64,000 nucleotides of DNA. It comes from JAHQVI01 sp050330195. Lineage in GTDB: Bacteria; Pseudomonadota; Alphaproteobacteria; Rhizobiales; Rhodomicrobiaceae. The stretch lies in the NCBI GenBank assembly GCA_050330195.1, contig JBHJOB010000032.1, positions 21,776 through 85,775 of the forward strand, given 5' to 3'. The translations under genes were made by a program, and so were the position numbers. How positions within the stretch are numbered: position 1 is the first letter of the stretch; each line of letters opens with the position of its first letter. Shown one piece after another: positions 36,577 through 45,815 of the stretch. Below the pieces are notes generated by a model. That model was not told the DNA's origin. It made no database searches and worked only from the letters and a program-made list of their open reading frames with translations.

Positions 36577-37913
36577 GCACGCTCACCGCAAAGCGCCGCG
36601 CGCTTCAGGCCGAGGCCCGCCGCCGCCGTCTTTTTTACTGGATCGCGTTCGGGGTCGTGCTGGCTCTCCTGCCGATGTTCAGCTCCAATTTCGGCCTGAC
36701 CATCCTGACGCAGATCTGCATCGCCGCCGTTTTCGCGCTGGCCTACAACATGCTGCTGGGGCAGGGCGGAATGCTCTCCTTCGGCCATGCCGTGTATTTC
36801 GGTCTCGGCGGCTATTTCGTCATGCATCTGATGAATTACATCGCCGAGGGATGGCCGATCCCGGTCGTGCTGATGCCGCTTTTCGGCGGGCTGTTCGGGT
36901 TGATCTTCGGCGTCATCATCGGCAGTTTCTCGACGCGCCGCGCAGGAACGGTCTTTGCCATGATCTCGCTTGGCGTTGCCGAACTCGTTGCCGGATCGGC
37001 GCTGATCATCGTCAGCTTTTTCGGCGGGGAGGAAGGCGTCAGCGCCAATCGCACGAGAGGCCCGGAGTTCTTCGGCTATAATCTGGCCCAGCAGATCGAG
37101 GTCTATTATTTCGCCGCGTTCTGGTTCCTGGTCGCGACCTATCTGATGTACCGCTTCTCGCGCACGCCTGCCGGACGGATGGCGAATGCGGTGCGTGACA
37201 ATCCCGAACGCGCCGAGTTCGTCGGCTACAGCCAGCGCCGCGTCCGCTTCGTGAGCTTCGTTGCGTCGGGGTTCTTCGCCGGGCTCGCCGGCGGCATATT
37301 TGCCGTGCAGTACGAGATCGTGACGGAAGCCACGGTCAATCTGGTCGCCTCGGGGCAGGTTCTGCTTCAGGCCTATATTGGCGGGATCGGCTTCTTCGTC
37401 GGGCCGATCGTGGGCGCAATCGTCCTTACGCTGCTCAGCACGGTCGTCAGTGGCGCAACCGAACTCTGGCTGCTCTATGCTGGCCTCATTTTCGTGGGCA
37501 CGGTCCTCTTCGTGCCGCAGGGCCTCACCGGCATCATCATGATGCACGCCCCGGCGTTCCGAACCGGACGGCTCGGCCAGCTTGGCCTGCCCTACCTGTT
37601 TGCGGCAATCCCGCTATCGGCGTTCCTTGTCGGTGTGATTGGATTGCTTGAAATGATTTCTCACACGCATCGGGCCGGGGTCGGTGACACGGAGATGACG
37701 CTGTTCAACATCGCCCTCGATACGCATGGCTGGATGCCCTGGCTTAGCTTCGGCGCGCTGGCGCTGGCGGGCGCTTGGGGCTTGCGGATCGCTGCGCCAA
37801 TCGTGAGGGCCGCATGGGAGAAAGCGAACGCGCCAATTGCGCCGCCGACGCCCGATCCCGCTACCCCGGCGGCCAATCGGGCCGGAACCATGAATGAACA
37901 GGCTGCAGAATGA
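36573..37913 (+). CDS. livM: Branched-chain amino acid-type ABC permease LivM
   Basis: LivM-family permease, 446 residues and therefore longer than the ~330-residue norm. It carries YNMLLGQGGMLSFGHAVYFGLGGY and RDNPERAEFVGYSQRRVRF, and extra membrane segments in the last ~110 residues. The Pro/Ala-rich C-terminal tail is soluble. It overlaps livH and livG by four bases each. Confidence 0.91.
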   Translation: MSTLTAKRRALQAEARRRRLFYWIAFGVVLALLPMFSSNFGLTILTQICIAAVFALAYNMLLGQGGMLSFGHAVYFGLGGYFVMHLMNYIAEGWPIPVVLMPLFGGLFGLIFGVIIGSFSTRRAGTVFAMISLGVAELVAGSALIIVSFFGGEEGVSANRTRGPEFFGYNLAQQIEVYYFAAFWFLVATYLMYRFSRTPAGRMANAVRDNPERAEFVGYSQRRVRFVSFVASGFFAGLAGGIFAVQYEIVTEATVNLVASGQVLLQAYIGGIGFFVGPIVGAIVLTLLSTVVSGATELWLLYAGLIFVGTVLFVPQGLTGIIMMHAPAFRTGRLGQLGLPYLFAAIPLSAFLVGVIGLLEMISHTHRAGVGDTEMTLFNIALDTHGWMPWLSFGALALAGAWGLRIAAPIVRAAWEKANAPIAPPTPDPATPAANRAGTMNEQAAE

Positions 37914-38668
37914 CCGAGGTGCTTCAACTGACCGATCTGCACAAGGCTTTCGGCCGGACACAGATCATTCGCGGCGTCACGCTCGGTATCGAGCACGGTG
38001 AACGCCACGCCATCATCGGCCCGAACGGCGCGGGAAAATCGACGCTTTTTCATCTTGTAAGCGGGCGCTACCATCCCTCCTCCGGCAGCATCAAGCTGCG
38101 GGGGGAGGAAATCGGCGGCATGCCGCCTTACGAGATCTACCGCAAGGGGCTGGCGCGCTCCTTTCAGGTGACGAACATATTCCCCCGTCTGAGCGTCTAT
38201 GAGAATGTCCGCTGCGGCGCGCTTTGGTCAAAAGGGTATGGTTATTCCTTTTTGCAGAGCGTGGAGGATCTGGAAGACGTCAATCTGCTAACGGAGGAAA
38301 TCCTCGAACAGATCCGGCTGACGGACCGCTTCGCGACACCTGCTGCATTGCTCACCTATGCCGAGCAGCGCGCCCTGGAGATCGGCATCACGCTTGCCGG
38401 CGGCGGCGAAGTCATCATGCTTGATGAACCCACGGCGGGCATGAGCCGCAGCGAAACGGAACAGATCGTCGAGCTGATCAAGCAGATTTCGCAAGGGCGC
38501 ACAATGGTGATCGTCGAGCACGATATGGGTGTGGTCTTCAATCTCGCCGACCGCATATCCGTGCTCGTTTACGGCGAAATCATCGCGACCGACGAACCCG
38601 CCGCCATCCGCGCCAACAAGGCCGTTCAGGAAGCCTATCTGGGAACGGAGCTTGACGCTCATGCTTGA
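37910..38668 (+). CDS. livG: Branched-chain amino acid-type ABC ATPase LivG
   Basis: First ATPase of the importer, 252 residues. Walker A GPNGAGKST is intact; the signature region is unusually LLTYAEQRALEIGITLAG and Walker B is VIMLDEPTAGMS. The H-loop is VIVEHDMGVVFNLAD. Overlaps both neighbours. Because the partner LivF has an altered Walker A, LivG probably carries the canonical ATP site. Confidence 0.92.
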   Translation: MTEVLQLTDLHKAFGRTQIIRGVTLGIEHGERHAIIGPNGAGKSTLFHLVSGRYHPSSGSIKLRGEEIGGMPPYEIYRKGLARSFQVTNIFPRLSVYENVRCGALWSKGYGYSFLQSVEDLEDVNLLTEEILEQIRLTDRFATPAALLTYAEQRALEIGITLAGGGEVIMLDEPTAGMSRSETEQIVELIKQISQGRTMVIVEHDMGVVFNLADRISVLVYGEIIATDEPAAIRANKAVQEAYLGTELDAHA

Positions 38669-39356
38669 AGTCAGCAATCTTCACGCCTATTACGGCAAGA
38701 GCCACATCCTGCAGGGCGTCAATTTCACTGTCGGCCAAGGCGAGATCGTCAGTCTGCTCGGGCGCAACGGCGTCGGACGCACGACGACCGTCAACGCCAT
38801 CATGGGCAATGTCGAATGCCGGGGTTCGGTCCGTTTCCGCGGCGACGAACTGGTCGGCATGCCGTCCCATCAGATCGCGCGGCGCGGCCTCGGCATCGTG
38901 CTGGAGAATCGAGAGATCTTCCCGACACTGACGGTTCGTGAAAACCTGATCCTCGGCATCAAGAACATGAAGCGTCAAGGCCGCTGGTCGATGAACGACA
39001 TGTTCGAGCTGTTCCCCAATCTCGGACAGCGCGCGGATGTGCTCGGCGGATCGCTCAGCGGCGGCGAGCAGCAGATGCTGACGATGTGCCGGACGCTGAT
39101 GGGCGACCCCGATCTGATCATGGTCGATGAGCCGACGGAGGGGCTTGCGCCGAAGATCGTGGCGCAGGTGGCCGATCTGCTGGGCGAGATCGCCGGGCGC
39201 GGCGTATCGATCCTGCTGGTGGAGCAGAAGCTTACGATTGCGCTGCGCATTTCCAGCCGCGTCTATGTCATGGGCCACGGCCAGATCGTCTTCGAGGGCA
39301 CGCCCGCCGAATTCGAGGCGAATGAGAGCATCCGCAAGGAATGGCTTGAGGTTTAG
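38661..39356 (+). CDS. livF: Branched-chain amino acid-type ABC ATPase LivF with Arg in Walker A
   Basis: Second ATPase, 231 residues, starting MLEVSNLHAYYGKSHILQGV. Walker A reads GRNGVGRTTT: the usual Lys is Arg (codon CGC). Signature LSGGEQQMLTMCRTLMG and Walker B LIMVDEPTEGLAP are normal. ATG 38661 overlaps the livG stop. The REP pair follows 10 bases after the stop. The altered P-loop may slow hydrolysis at this site; the change also occurs in some other LivF-like proteins as I recall, so it need not be inactivating. Confidence 0.92.
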   Translation: MLEVSNLHAYYGKSHILQGVNFTVGQGEIVSLLGRNGVGRTTTVNAIMGNVECRGSVRFRGDELVGMPSHQIARRGLGIVLENREIFPTLTVRENLILGIKNMKRQGRWSMNDMFELFPNLGQRADVLGGSLSGGEQQMLTMCRTLMGDPDLIMVDEPTEGLAPKIVAQVADLLGEIAGRGVSILLVEQKLTIALRISSRVYVMGHGQIVFEGTPAEFEANESIRKEWLEV

Positions 39357-39365
39357 CATGTCTTA

Positions 39366-39475
39366 CCTCTCCCGTTGGGAGAGGTCGGCACGCAGTGCCG
39401 GGTGAGGGGAGCCGAACTGATGATAGGCAAGTTTGGACCCCCTCACCCCAACCCTCTCCCAACGGGAGAGGGGGG
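39366..39475. repeat. REP-pair (BIME-like) element after livF
   Basis: Two arms: CCTCTCCCGTTGGGAGAGG plus GTGCCGGGTGAGGGG (39366-39410), then CCCCTCACCCCAACCCTCTCCC with GGGAGAGGGG (39438-39475). This is the reverse-oriented counterpart of the element at 4878-5009. It lies between livF and the convergent SDR gene, where it may also end transcription. Confidence 0.85.
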
Positions 39476-39492
39476 CGAATGAAACGATCAGC

Positions 39493-40306
39493 CTACGCCC
39501 GCTTTCCTCCATAATCCGTCCGCCCGCCCGCGATCATCCCGGCATCGACGACGAGATCGTGGCAGTTGACGAAGGCTCCTTCGTCACTCGCCAGAAACAG
39601 CGCGGCATTGGCGATGTCGCGGGGATGACCGGACCGCAATGCAGGCGTAGCGTTCGCGAGGTTGCCGGTCAGCTTGCGCATCTTGGCCTCGTTATGCGCT
39701 GGTTCGAGGGAGCGTGCGGCTTCCGATCCGCCGTAGAAGATGGGGGTGGCGATGCCGCCGGGCGAAATCGCGTTCACGGTAATCCCGTGCGCCGCCAGTT
39801 CGATCCCCGCCATGCGCGTTATGTGTGCAACGGCGGCTTTGGCGGCGCTGTAGAGATATTGGCCCATGTCGGTCCGCAATCCGGCAATGCTGGCATTGTT
39901 GATGATGCGTCCACGGCCTTTCGCTTTCATGTGCGGGACCGCGTGCTTCATGCCGAAGACCACGCTGCCGAGCAGCAGATCCATGCCGTTGCGGAAATCT
40001 TCCGTGGTTATGTCCTCGATGCCGCCCTTCGTCGGTCCGCCCGCATTATTGAACAGGATATCCAGCCCGCCAAAAGCGGCGACGGTCTCGTCAACCGCCC
40101 GGCTGATCTCGTCCTCGTGCATGACGTCGGCCTGAATGAAGCGCGCACGGTCGCCATGCCGGTTGGCGATCTCCTGTCCTCGCCCCGCATCGCGGCCGAC
40201 AATGGCGACGAACGCTCCTTGCTCAGCTCAGATCGACCGTCGCCTCGCCAATGCCGCTGGTGCCGCCCGTAATGAGCGCGACTCGATCCTGAAGCCTCTT
40301 TCCCAT
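39493..40306 (-). pseudogene. Frameshifted short-chain dehydrogenase/reductase (SDR)
   Basis: The N-terminal segment (start 40306) reads MGKRLQDRVALITGGTSGIG, the SDR Rossmann motif, then meets TGA at 40225-40223. The rest continues in another frame from about 40224: EQGAFVAIVGRDA, LFNNAGG near the NAG motif, then SIAGLRTDMGQYLYSAAKAAV containing the catalytic Ser-Tyr-Lys, and a C-terminus at 39493. One extra base or two missing bases near 40224 explain it. Restored, it would be a normal ~270-residue classical SDR. Sequencing error cannot be excluded. Confidence 0.82.
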
Positions 40307-40356
40307 TTTCGCATTCCTCCCGCTTGATGTCCGCTGTCTGTCGTCCATCATAACCG

Positions 40357-41643
40357 TCACGTCCCGGTCTCGGCCAGACAGTTGTCGTCCAGATCGCGCG
40401 CATTGTTGAGGCCCGACAGCGCCAGCGTGAGATCGAACTCAGCGACAAGATTGCGGATGACCTCGCGCACGCCGTCTTCGCCCGCAATCGCCAGCCCGTA
40501 GACATAGGGCCGACCCAGCAGCACGGCCTTCGCCCCCAGCGCCAGCGCTACGGCGACGTCGCGTCCGGACCGGATGCCGGAATCCAGCAGCACCGGCATG
40601 TCGCCCGCCTCGCGCACGATCCCCGGCAGCGCATCGAGCGCCGCAATCTCGCCATCGACCTGACGCCCGCCATGATTGGAGACCACCAGCCCGTCCACGC
40701 CATGTTCCCGCGCGAGCCGTGCGTCCTCCGGATGGCGCACGCCTTTGAGAACGATCGGCAGCCTGGTCATTTCGCGCAGCCGGGCAATATCGGTCCATGT
40801 GATGTCGAGGCGCGAATAGGTGGCCGTGAAATAGGCGGCGGCGCAGCGGATGCGTCCCATGGGCAGGCCGAACTGGCGGCCCTTGCGGCGATGGCTGAGC
40901 GCCGTGGAAACGAGCCCGGCGACGCCCTTCGGCTTGAAGTCCGTCTGCGGCGGCACATCGGGAATCTTGGCGCGAAAAATTGGATCGCTGAGATATTGCG
41001 CCAGCCCCATGCCGCGCGCGAAGGGTAGATAGGCAAGGTCGAGGTCGCGCGGACGCCAGCCCAGCAGCGTCGTGTCGAGCGTGACGACAATCGCCTCGCA
41101 GCCGCAATTTTCTGCCCGCTTGAGAAGTGAGGCGACGAATTCGTCGTCGCTCGACCAGTAAAGCTGAAACCAGCGCGGCGCATCGCCCATGACTTTCGCA
41201 CAGGCCTCCATCGGCTCGGAGGCCTGATTGGAGAAGATGTAGCCGGTATTCTCGGCAGCGGCCGCGCGCGCGACGGCCAGGTCGGCTTGCTTGTGCACCA
41301 GTTCGAGCACGCCGACAGGGGCAAGCAGAATCGGCGCGGCGTGGCGGCGTCCGAACAGCGTTACCGACAGATCCCGCCGCTCAACGTTGCGCAGCACGCG
41401 CGGCACGATCCGGCGCTTGTCGAAAGCGGCACGATTGGCGCGTATCGTGGATTCGGTTCCAGCGCCGCCAACGATATAGGCCGCCGCTCGCGGGCTCATC
41501 CGCCGGATCGCCTCGGCCTCAAGCGCTTCCGGCGCCACGGGCACGCGCGGCCTCGCCCCGCCGACACCGGCTATGAAGATTTCCGTCTGCCGGTAACGGC
41601 CCGGCCCCATCGCCGTCCTGGCGCGGCTTGTGCTCTCGTTCAC
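40357..41643 (-). CDS. FMN-dependent alpha-hydroxy-acid oxidase/dehydrogenase
   Basis: Member of the lactate oxidase/lactate monooxygenase/LldD family, 428 residues, oxidising an alpha-hydroxy acid to a keto acid with FMN. Visible features are ILLAPVGVLELVHKQAD, FQLYWSSDDEF, PIVLKGVRHPEDARLA (FMN-binding Lys) and LVVSNHGGRQVDG with the catalytic His, then DSGIRSGRDVAVALALGA. The start is GTG at 41643. The nearby SDR and importer might belong to the same catabolic function, but that is inference. The specific substrate is unknown. Confidence 0.88.
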   Translation of the reverse strand: MNESTSRARTAMGPGRYRQTEIFIAGVGGARPRVPVAPEALEAEAIRRMSPRAAAYIVGGAGTESTIRANRAAFDKRRIVPRVLRNVERRDLSVTLFGRRHAAPILLAPVGVLELVHKQADLAVARAAAAENTGYIFSNQASEPMEACAKVMGDAPRWFQLYWSSDDEFVASLLKRAENCGCEAIVVTLDTTLLGWRPRDLDLAYLPFARGMGLAQYLSDPIFRAKIPDVPPQTDFKPKGVAGLVSTALSHRRKGRQFGLPMGRIRCAAAYFTATYSRLDITWTDIARLREMTRLPIVLKGVRHPEDARLAREHGVDGLVVSNHGGRQVDGEIAALDALPGIVREAGDMPVLLDSGIRSGRDVAVALALGAKAVLLGRPYVYGLAIAGEDGVREVIRNLVAEFDLTLALSGLNNARDLDDNCLAETGT

Positions 41644-41754
41644 GCCTGATCCCCCTCATCTTCTCTCTGTTCATGTCATACCACAGCAACGATTTCCGGG
41701 GGAGGCGGGGCGCGGCGACACCGGTCGCAAGTTGTTTCCGCCGTGGGGAAACTA

Positions 41755-41782
41755 TTGGCGTACGGGATCTCCATCCTATATA
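41755..41782 (+). promoter_or_regulatory. Possible promoter of the carbonic anhydrase gene
   Basis: TTGGCG (41755-41760) and TATATA (41777-41782) are 16 bases apart, 29 bases before the start codon. Plausible sigma70 type by eye. Confidence 0.45.
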
Positions 41783-41811
41783 GCCATCTGATCGCTGAAA
41801 CGGGTGGAATC

Positions 41812-42429
41812 ATGAAGACCCTGCGCCATATCTTCGACCGGAATCGCGAATGGGCCGCACAACGCCACGAGGCGGACCCGGAATATTTTACGCGCCTGAT
41901 GAACCTGCAAAACCCGGAGTTCCTCTGGATCGGCTGCGCCGACAGCCGCGTTCCGGCCAATGTGATTACGGGGCTGGAGCCGGGCGAGGTCTTTGTGCAC
42001 CGGAATGTGGCGAATATCGTCAGCGCCTCGGACATGAACTGCATGTCGGTGCTGCAATACGCCATCGAGCATCTGAATGTGCGGCACATCATCGTCTGTG
42101 GGCATTATGGCTGCGGCGGCGTGCGCGCGGCGCTCGATGAGCCGGACAATGGCCTCGTGGATTACTGGCTGGAGCCGGTGCGTTCACTGGCGCGGGAGCA
42201 CCGGGAAGATCTCGCAGCGCTGAAAGACGACGAGGCGCGGGTCAACCGGCTTTGCGAGTTGAACGTGCGTGCGCAGGTCGCGAATGTCTCGAATTGCCCG
42301 ATCATTCAGCGGGCGTGGTCCCGGCGTCAGTCCATCGACATTCACGGATGGGTTTACGGGCTTCACAACGGATTGCTGAACGATGTGGGATGCGGCTGCG
42401 GACTATCTGAAGCTGCGGCGTCTGAATAG
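41812..42429 (+). CDS. can: Beta-carbonic anhydrase
   Basis: Zinc enzyme interconverting CO2 and bicarbonate, 205 residues. The ligands Cys42, Asp44 (CADSR motif with Arg46), His98 and Cys101 (CGHYGCGG) fall at the same positions as in the E. coli Can enzyme. ATG 41812 is chosen over an upstream GTG/ATG because the family N-terminus MKTLRHIFDRNREWA begins there. It is likely a single-gene unit supplying bicarbonate. Confidence 0.94.
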   Translation: MKTLRHIFDRNREWAAQRHEADPEYFTRLMNLQNPEFLWIGCADSRVPANVITGLEPGEVFVHRNVANIVSASDMNCMSVLQYAIEHLNVRHIIVCGHYGCGGVRAALDEPDNGLVDYWLEPVRSLAREHREDLAALKDDEARVNRLCELNVRAQVANVSNCPIIQRAWSRRQSIDIHGWVYGLHNGLLNDVGCGCGLSEAAASE

Positions 42430-42454
42430 ACCGGCAGCCCGCGCCCGCATTCGG

Positions 42455-43162
42455 TCACGCCGGTAGCGGCGAGACGCCGATCAGAACCGGGTGAAGCAGC
42501 ATCAGCGCGATATAGAGCGCGACAGCAATGAGCGCCCGTTGGATCGGCTGGTGAAATCCACTCAGCCGCGTCTTGCCCGTTTCCAGTCCGGCAAATGGCA
42601 CGAATGCGGTGTGACGCGCACGCTCGTTCCAGACCTGCTCGCCCCATTCGCGTTTCCGCCGCCTGTCGATCGTCGCCATCCCCATCAGGCCGAACGCGGC
42701 GAACAAGCCAAACAGGATCAGATGCGCCAGATCGCCATTGGGAATGAGATGCGCCAACGCCCATAGCGTCAGTCCCCAGATGAGCGGATGGCGCGTGATG
42801 CCGGCAATACCCGGACGTTGCGGATCGAAGCGGTCGGTGCCTTTGCCTGCGATGGAAAGCGGGTTGGGGACGGCGACGCCGAAGACGATCAGGAACAGTG
42901 CGACCGGCATGGCGATATTCGGCGCCCAGAGCTGCCAGGGGGCGAACGGCCAGATCTCGACATAGGGCGCACGTCCTGCCGCGACGATCAGCCAGGCGAG
43001 GACCGCGACCGAGAGGGCGGAGTACGCCATCATGTAAACGAATGGCCCGAGCGCTGCGACCAGCCGTTCCCGGATCGGCGGTCTGGCTGGCAGGCGGTGT
43101 GAGGCGAAGAATGCAACGAAGGCGGCGATCAACTCGCCCCAGCCGGAAAATGGATCGGGCAT
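42455..43162 (-). CDS. NnrU-family membrane protein
   Basis: Integral membrane protein of 235 residues with about six helices. The NnrU pattern is seen in FFASHRLPARPP near the start and in GITRHPLIWGLTLWALAHL, where the RHP motif is shared with isoprenylcysteine methyltransferase-like proteins. NnrU was named from nitrite/nitric oxide reduction loci; its reaction is unknown. It lies 6 bases downstream of moeB. A second member of the family is at 48808-49503. Confidence 0.82.
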   Translation of the reverse strand: MPDPFSGWGELIAAFVAFFASHRLPARPPIRERLVAALGPFVYMMAYSALSVAVLAWLIVAAGRAPYVEIWPFAPWQLWAPNIAMPVALFLIVFGVAVPNPLSIAGKGTDRFDPQRPGIAGITRHPLIWGLTLWALAHLIPNGDLAHLILFGLFAAFGLMGMATIDRRRKREWGEQVWNERARHTAFVPFAGLETGKTRLSGFHQPIQRALIAVALYIALMLLHPVLIGVSPLPA

Positions 43163-43168
43163 GGTTCG

Positions 43169-43993
43169 CTATTCTTCCACCGTCACCGTTTCGCGGTGGA
43201 TGCTCAGATCGGTGATCGTCGGGCTTTCGCCATTGAGCGGATTGTCCGGGTCCCAAGCATATTTCATCGTCTCGAAACGGCCGCCGAGCGCTTCATAGAT
43301 CAGCAGCCTGCCGACGAGCGACTCGCCGATGCCGAGCAGTTCTTTCAGCACTTCCACGGCCTGCAACGTTCCAAGAACGCCTGCGACCGCGCCGAGAATA
43401 CCGGCTTCCGAGCAGCGCGCGACCGCGCCGGGGGGCGGCGCTTCGGGGAACAGGCAGCGATAGGACGGGTTCGGCATGCCGTCCTCCCCGGTCTGATAAG
43501 CGCGGAATGTCGAGAGGTAGCCGTCGAACGGGCCGAGCGCCGCGAAAACCAGCGGCCTTTTCGCCAGATAGCAGGCATCGTTGATGAGATAGCGCGTGTC
43601 GAAATTGTCCGAGCCGTCGGCGACGATGTCGTAAGCCGAAATCAGATCAACCGCATTGTCCGCCGTCACCTTTTCCGGGAATGGCTCGATGACGACATGC
43701 GGATTGATGCGGTTCGCCGTTTCGGCGGCGCTGGCGACCTTTGGCGTTCCGACACTGGCGGTACTGTGGGCGATCTGGCGTTGCAGGTTGGAGAGCGAAA
43801 CCTCGTCATGATCGGCGATGCCGATATGCCCGACGCCGGCCGCCGTCAGATACATCAGCATGGGCGAGCCGAGCCCGCCCGCGCCGATCAGCAGCACGCG
43901 CGAAGCCTTGAGCTTCTGCTGTCCCGGCCCGCCGACCTCTTTCAGGATCAGATGCCGCTTGTAACGCTCGATTTCGAGGCCGCTTAAACTCAT
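43169..43993 (-). CDS. moeB: MoeB/ThiF-family sulfur-carrier adenylyltransferase
   Basis: E1-like enzyme that adenylates the C-terminus of a sulfur-carrier protein such as MoaD or ThiS, 274 residues. The nucleotide-binding motif GAGGLGSPMLMYLTAAGVG lies near residue 37, followed by DHDEVSLSNLQRQI. The region with CLFPEAPPPGAVARCSEAGI holds the conserved Cys loop. There is no C-terminal rhodanese domain. ATG 43993 fits the family start MSLSGLEIERYKRHL. Whether it serves molybdopterin or thiamin is not decided by context. Confidence 0.88.
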   Translation of the reverse strand: MSLSGLEIERYKRHLILKEVGGPGQQKLKASRVLLIGAGGLGSPMLMYLTAAGVGHIGIADHDEVSLSNLQRQIAHSTASVGTPKVASAAETANRINPHVVIEPFPEKVTADNAVDLISAYDIVADGSDNFDTRYLINDACYLAKRPLVFAALGPFDGYLSTFRAYQTGEDGMPNPSYRCLFPEAPPPGAVARCSEAGILGAVAGVLGTLQAVEVLKELLGIGESLVGRLLIYEALGGRFETMKYAWDPDNPLNGESPTITDLSIHRETVTVEE

Positions 43994-44006
43994 GACCAAC
44001 TCTGTA

Positions 44007-44489
44007 TTACCGTCCCGTGGAGCCGAAGCCGCCGCTGCCGCGATCGCTGCCCGCCAGCTCGGTGACGATTTCGAAGGATGCGCGCGTAATCGGCGCAATG
44101 ATGAGCTGCGCGACGCGGGTTCCCCGCTCGATGGTGAATGTCTCAAGCCCCAGATTGGCGAGCATGACCTTGATTTCGCCGCGATAATCGGCGTCGATCG
44201 TGCCGGGACTGTTGAGCACGGTGACGCCGTAAGTCAGCGCAATGCCCGAACGCGGGCGGATCTGCCCCTCGAAGCCCACCGGAATTTCCATCGCCAGCCC
44301 CGTCGGCACCAGCACACGTTCGCCCATTGCCAGAAAAATGGTTTCCTCTTCCGCCAGCGCGGCGATCAGATCCATGCCGGCTGCGTGTTCCGTCTTGTAT
44401 TCCGGCAGGGGAATGCCTTCCCCATGCGGGAGCCGCTGCACGCGGATCACCGCGCGGCGCGAGCCCTGAAAGAAAGGCACATTGACCAT
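44007..44489 (-). CDS. dut: Deoxyuridine 5'-triphosphate nucleotidohydrolase Dut
   Basis: Trimeric dUTPase hydrolysing dUTP to dUMP and pyrophosphate, 160 residues. Motifs are visible in order: EHAAGMDLIA (motif 1), RPRSGIALTYG (2-3), GTIDADYRGEI (3) and the C-terminal GSGGFGSTGR (5). It starts 4 bases after the coaBC stop, a dut-coaBC pairing common in proteobacteria. Confidence 0.96.
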   Translation of the reverse strand: MVNVPFFQGSRRAVIRVQRLPHGEGIPLPEYKTEHAAGMDLIAALAEEETIFLAMGERVLVPTGLAMEIPVGFEGQIRPRSGIALTYGVTVLNSPGTIDADYRGEIKVMLANLGLETFTIERGTRVAQLIIAPITRASFEIVTELAGSDRGSGGFGSTGR

Positions 44490-44493
44490 CGCC

Positions 44494-45726
44494 TTACTCC
44501 GCCGCGTTCTGATGTTGCCGGCTGGCCCGGAAAAATGCGGCGGCCCGCTCCATCAGTCGCTCAGCCACCTGCTCCTTGCGCATATGCGGCCAGCTCTCCA
44601 CACCCTCGCCCGTCACCAGCAGCACCTCATTCTCATTGCCCCCCATAACACCCTTCTCCGTCGATACGTCATTTGCAACGATCCAGTCGCAATTCTTGTT
44701 CGTCAGCTTTTTCTTCGCGTGGTCCACAAGTTTCTCGGTTTCGGCCGCAAAACCGATCACCAAGGCCGGGCGAAGCGTTTTGTGCTGGGAAATCGTGCGC
44801 AGAATATCGGGATTCTCCACAAGCGCGAGGGCGGGTGTGTAGCCATTCCCATCTTTTTTGATCTTCTGGGTGTGATTTCCGCTCGCACGCCAGTCCGCGA
44901 CCGCAGCCGTGAAGATCCCGATGTCGGCGGGCAAAGCGTTTTCCACGGCGGCGAGCATGTCCCGCGCCGTCTGGACATGGATCATATCCACGCGCGGCGG
45001 GGCGGGCAGATTGACCGGGCCGGAGACGAGCGTCACGCGCGCGCCAAGGTCCGCCGCAGCTTTTGCGACGGCGTAACCCTGTTTGCCGGAGGACCGATTG
45101 GCGATATAGCGGACGGGATCAATGGGTTCGTGGGTCGGCCCTGCGGTGATCAGCACATGCGCGCCGCTGAGCGGGAGGGAGGCTGATCCCGGCAGCAGGC
45201 TTTCCGTTGCGTCGAGTATGTCGCCGACTTCCGCCATGCGCCCGATGCCCCATTCATTGCAGGCCATCGCGCCTTCGCCGGGACCAACGAATTGCACCCC
45301 ATCGGCCTTGAGTTGAGCCAGATTGCGCTGCGTTGCCGGATTCTCCCACATCTTCCAATTCATCGCGGGCGCGGCCAGGATCGGCTTGTTCGCCGCCAGC
45401 AGAACGGAGGTCGCCAGATCGTCGGCAAGGCCGTTCGCCATGCGGGCGAGCAGGTTGGCGGTTGTGGGCGCGATGATGATGAGGTCGGCTTCGCGAGAGA
45501 GCTGGATGTGGCCGATCTCGGTTTCGTCCTTGAGGTCGAACAGGTCGGTGAAGGCTTTCTCCTCGCAGAGCGTCGAGACTGAAAGCGGCGTTACGAACTG
45601 CTGTGCCGCTGGCGTAAGCACGGCCCGAACGCGGGCGCCGCGTTCACGGGCGCGGCGGATCAGGTCGAGCGACTTATAGGCTGCAATTCCGCCGCCGATG
45701 ATCAGAAGGATGGATTTGCCGTTCAC
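44494..45726 (-). CDS. coaBC: Bifunctional phosphopantothenoylcysteine synthetase/decarboxylase CoaBC
   Basis: Coenzyme A pathway enzyme, 410 residues. The N-terminal flavoprotein decarboxylase (CoaC, ~1-185) has GGGIAAYKSLDLIR, PTTANLLARMANG and the PAMNWKMW motif. The C-terminal CoaB half begins near VLITAGPTHEPIDPVRYIAN and has the NRSSGKQGYA and AVADWR segments. Transcribed with dut. Confidence 0.96.
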   Translation of the reverse strand: MNGKSILLIIGGGIAAYKSLDLIRRARERGARVRAVLTPAAQQFVTPLSVSTLCEEKAFTDLFDLKDETEIGHIQLSREADLIIIAPTTANLLARMANGLADDLATSVLLAANKPILAAPAMNWKMWENPATQRNLAQLKADGVQFVGPGEGAMACNEWGIGRMAEVGDILDATESLLPGSASLPLSGAHVLITAGPTHEPIDPVRYIANRSSGKQGYAVAKAAADLGARVTLVSGPVNLPAPPRVDMIHVQTARDMLAAVENALPADIGIFTAAVADWRASGNHTQKIKKDGNGYTPALALVENPDILRTISQHKTLRPALVIGFAAETEKLVDHAKKKLTNKNCDWIVANDVSTEKGVMGGNENEVLLVTGEGVESWPHMRKEQVAERLMERAAAFFRASRQHQNAAE

Positions 45727-45815
45727 GGGACGCGACCTGCCAATTCATTGGAAAACGATCTTACTCTATATCATGGCACTGAAGAGAGTTTTCATCCCCC
45801 TTGCAGCCGCGCGCT

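Noticed and set aside
42363..43256. 297-codon minus-strand frame overlapping the NnrU-like gene
   Set aside because: Out of frame with the NnrU reading frame, which has the RHP motif and membrane helices.
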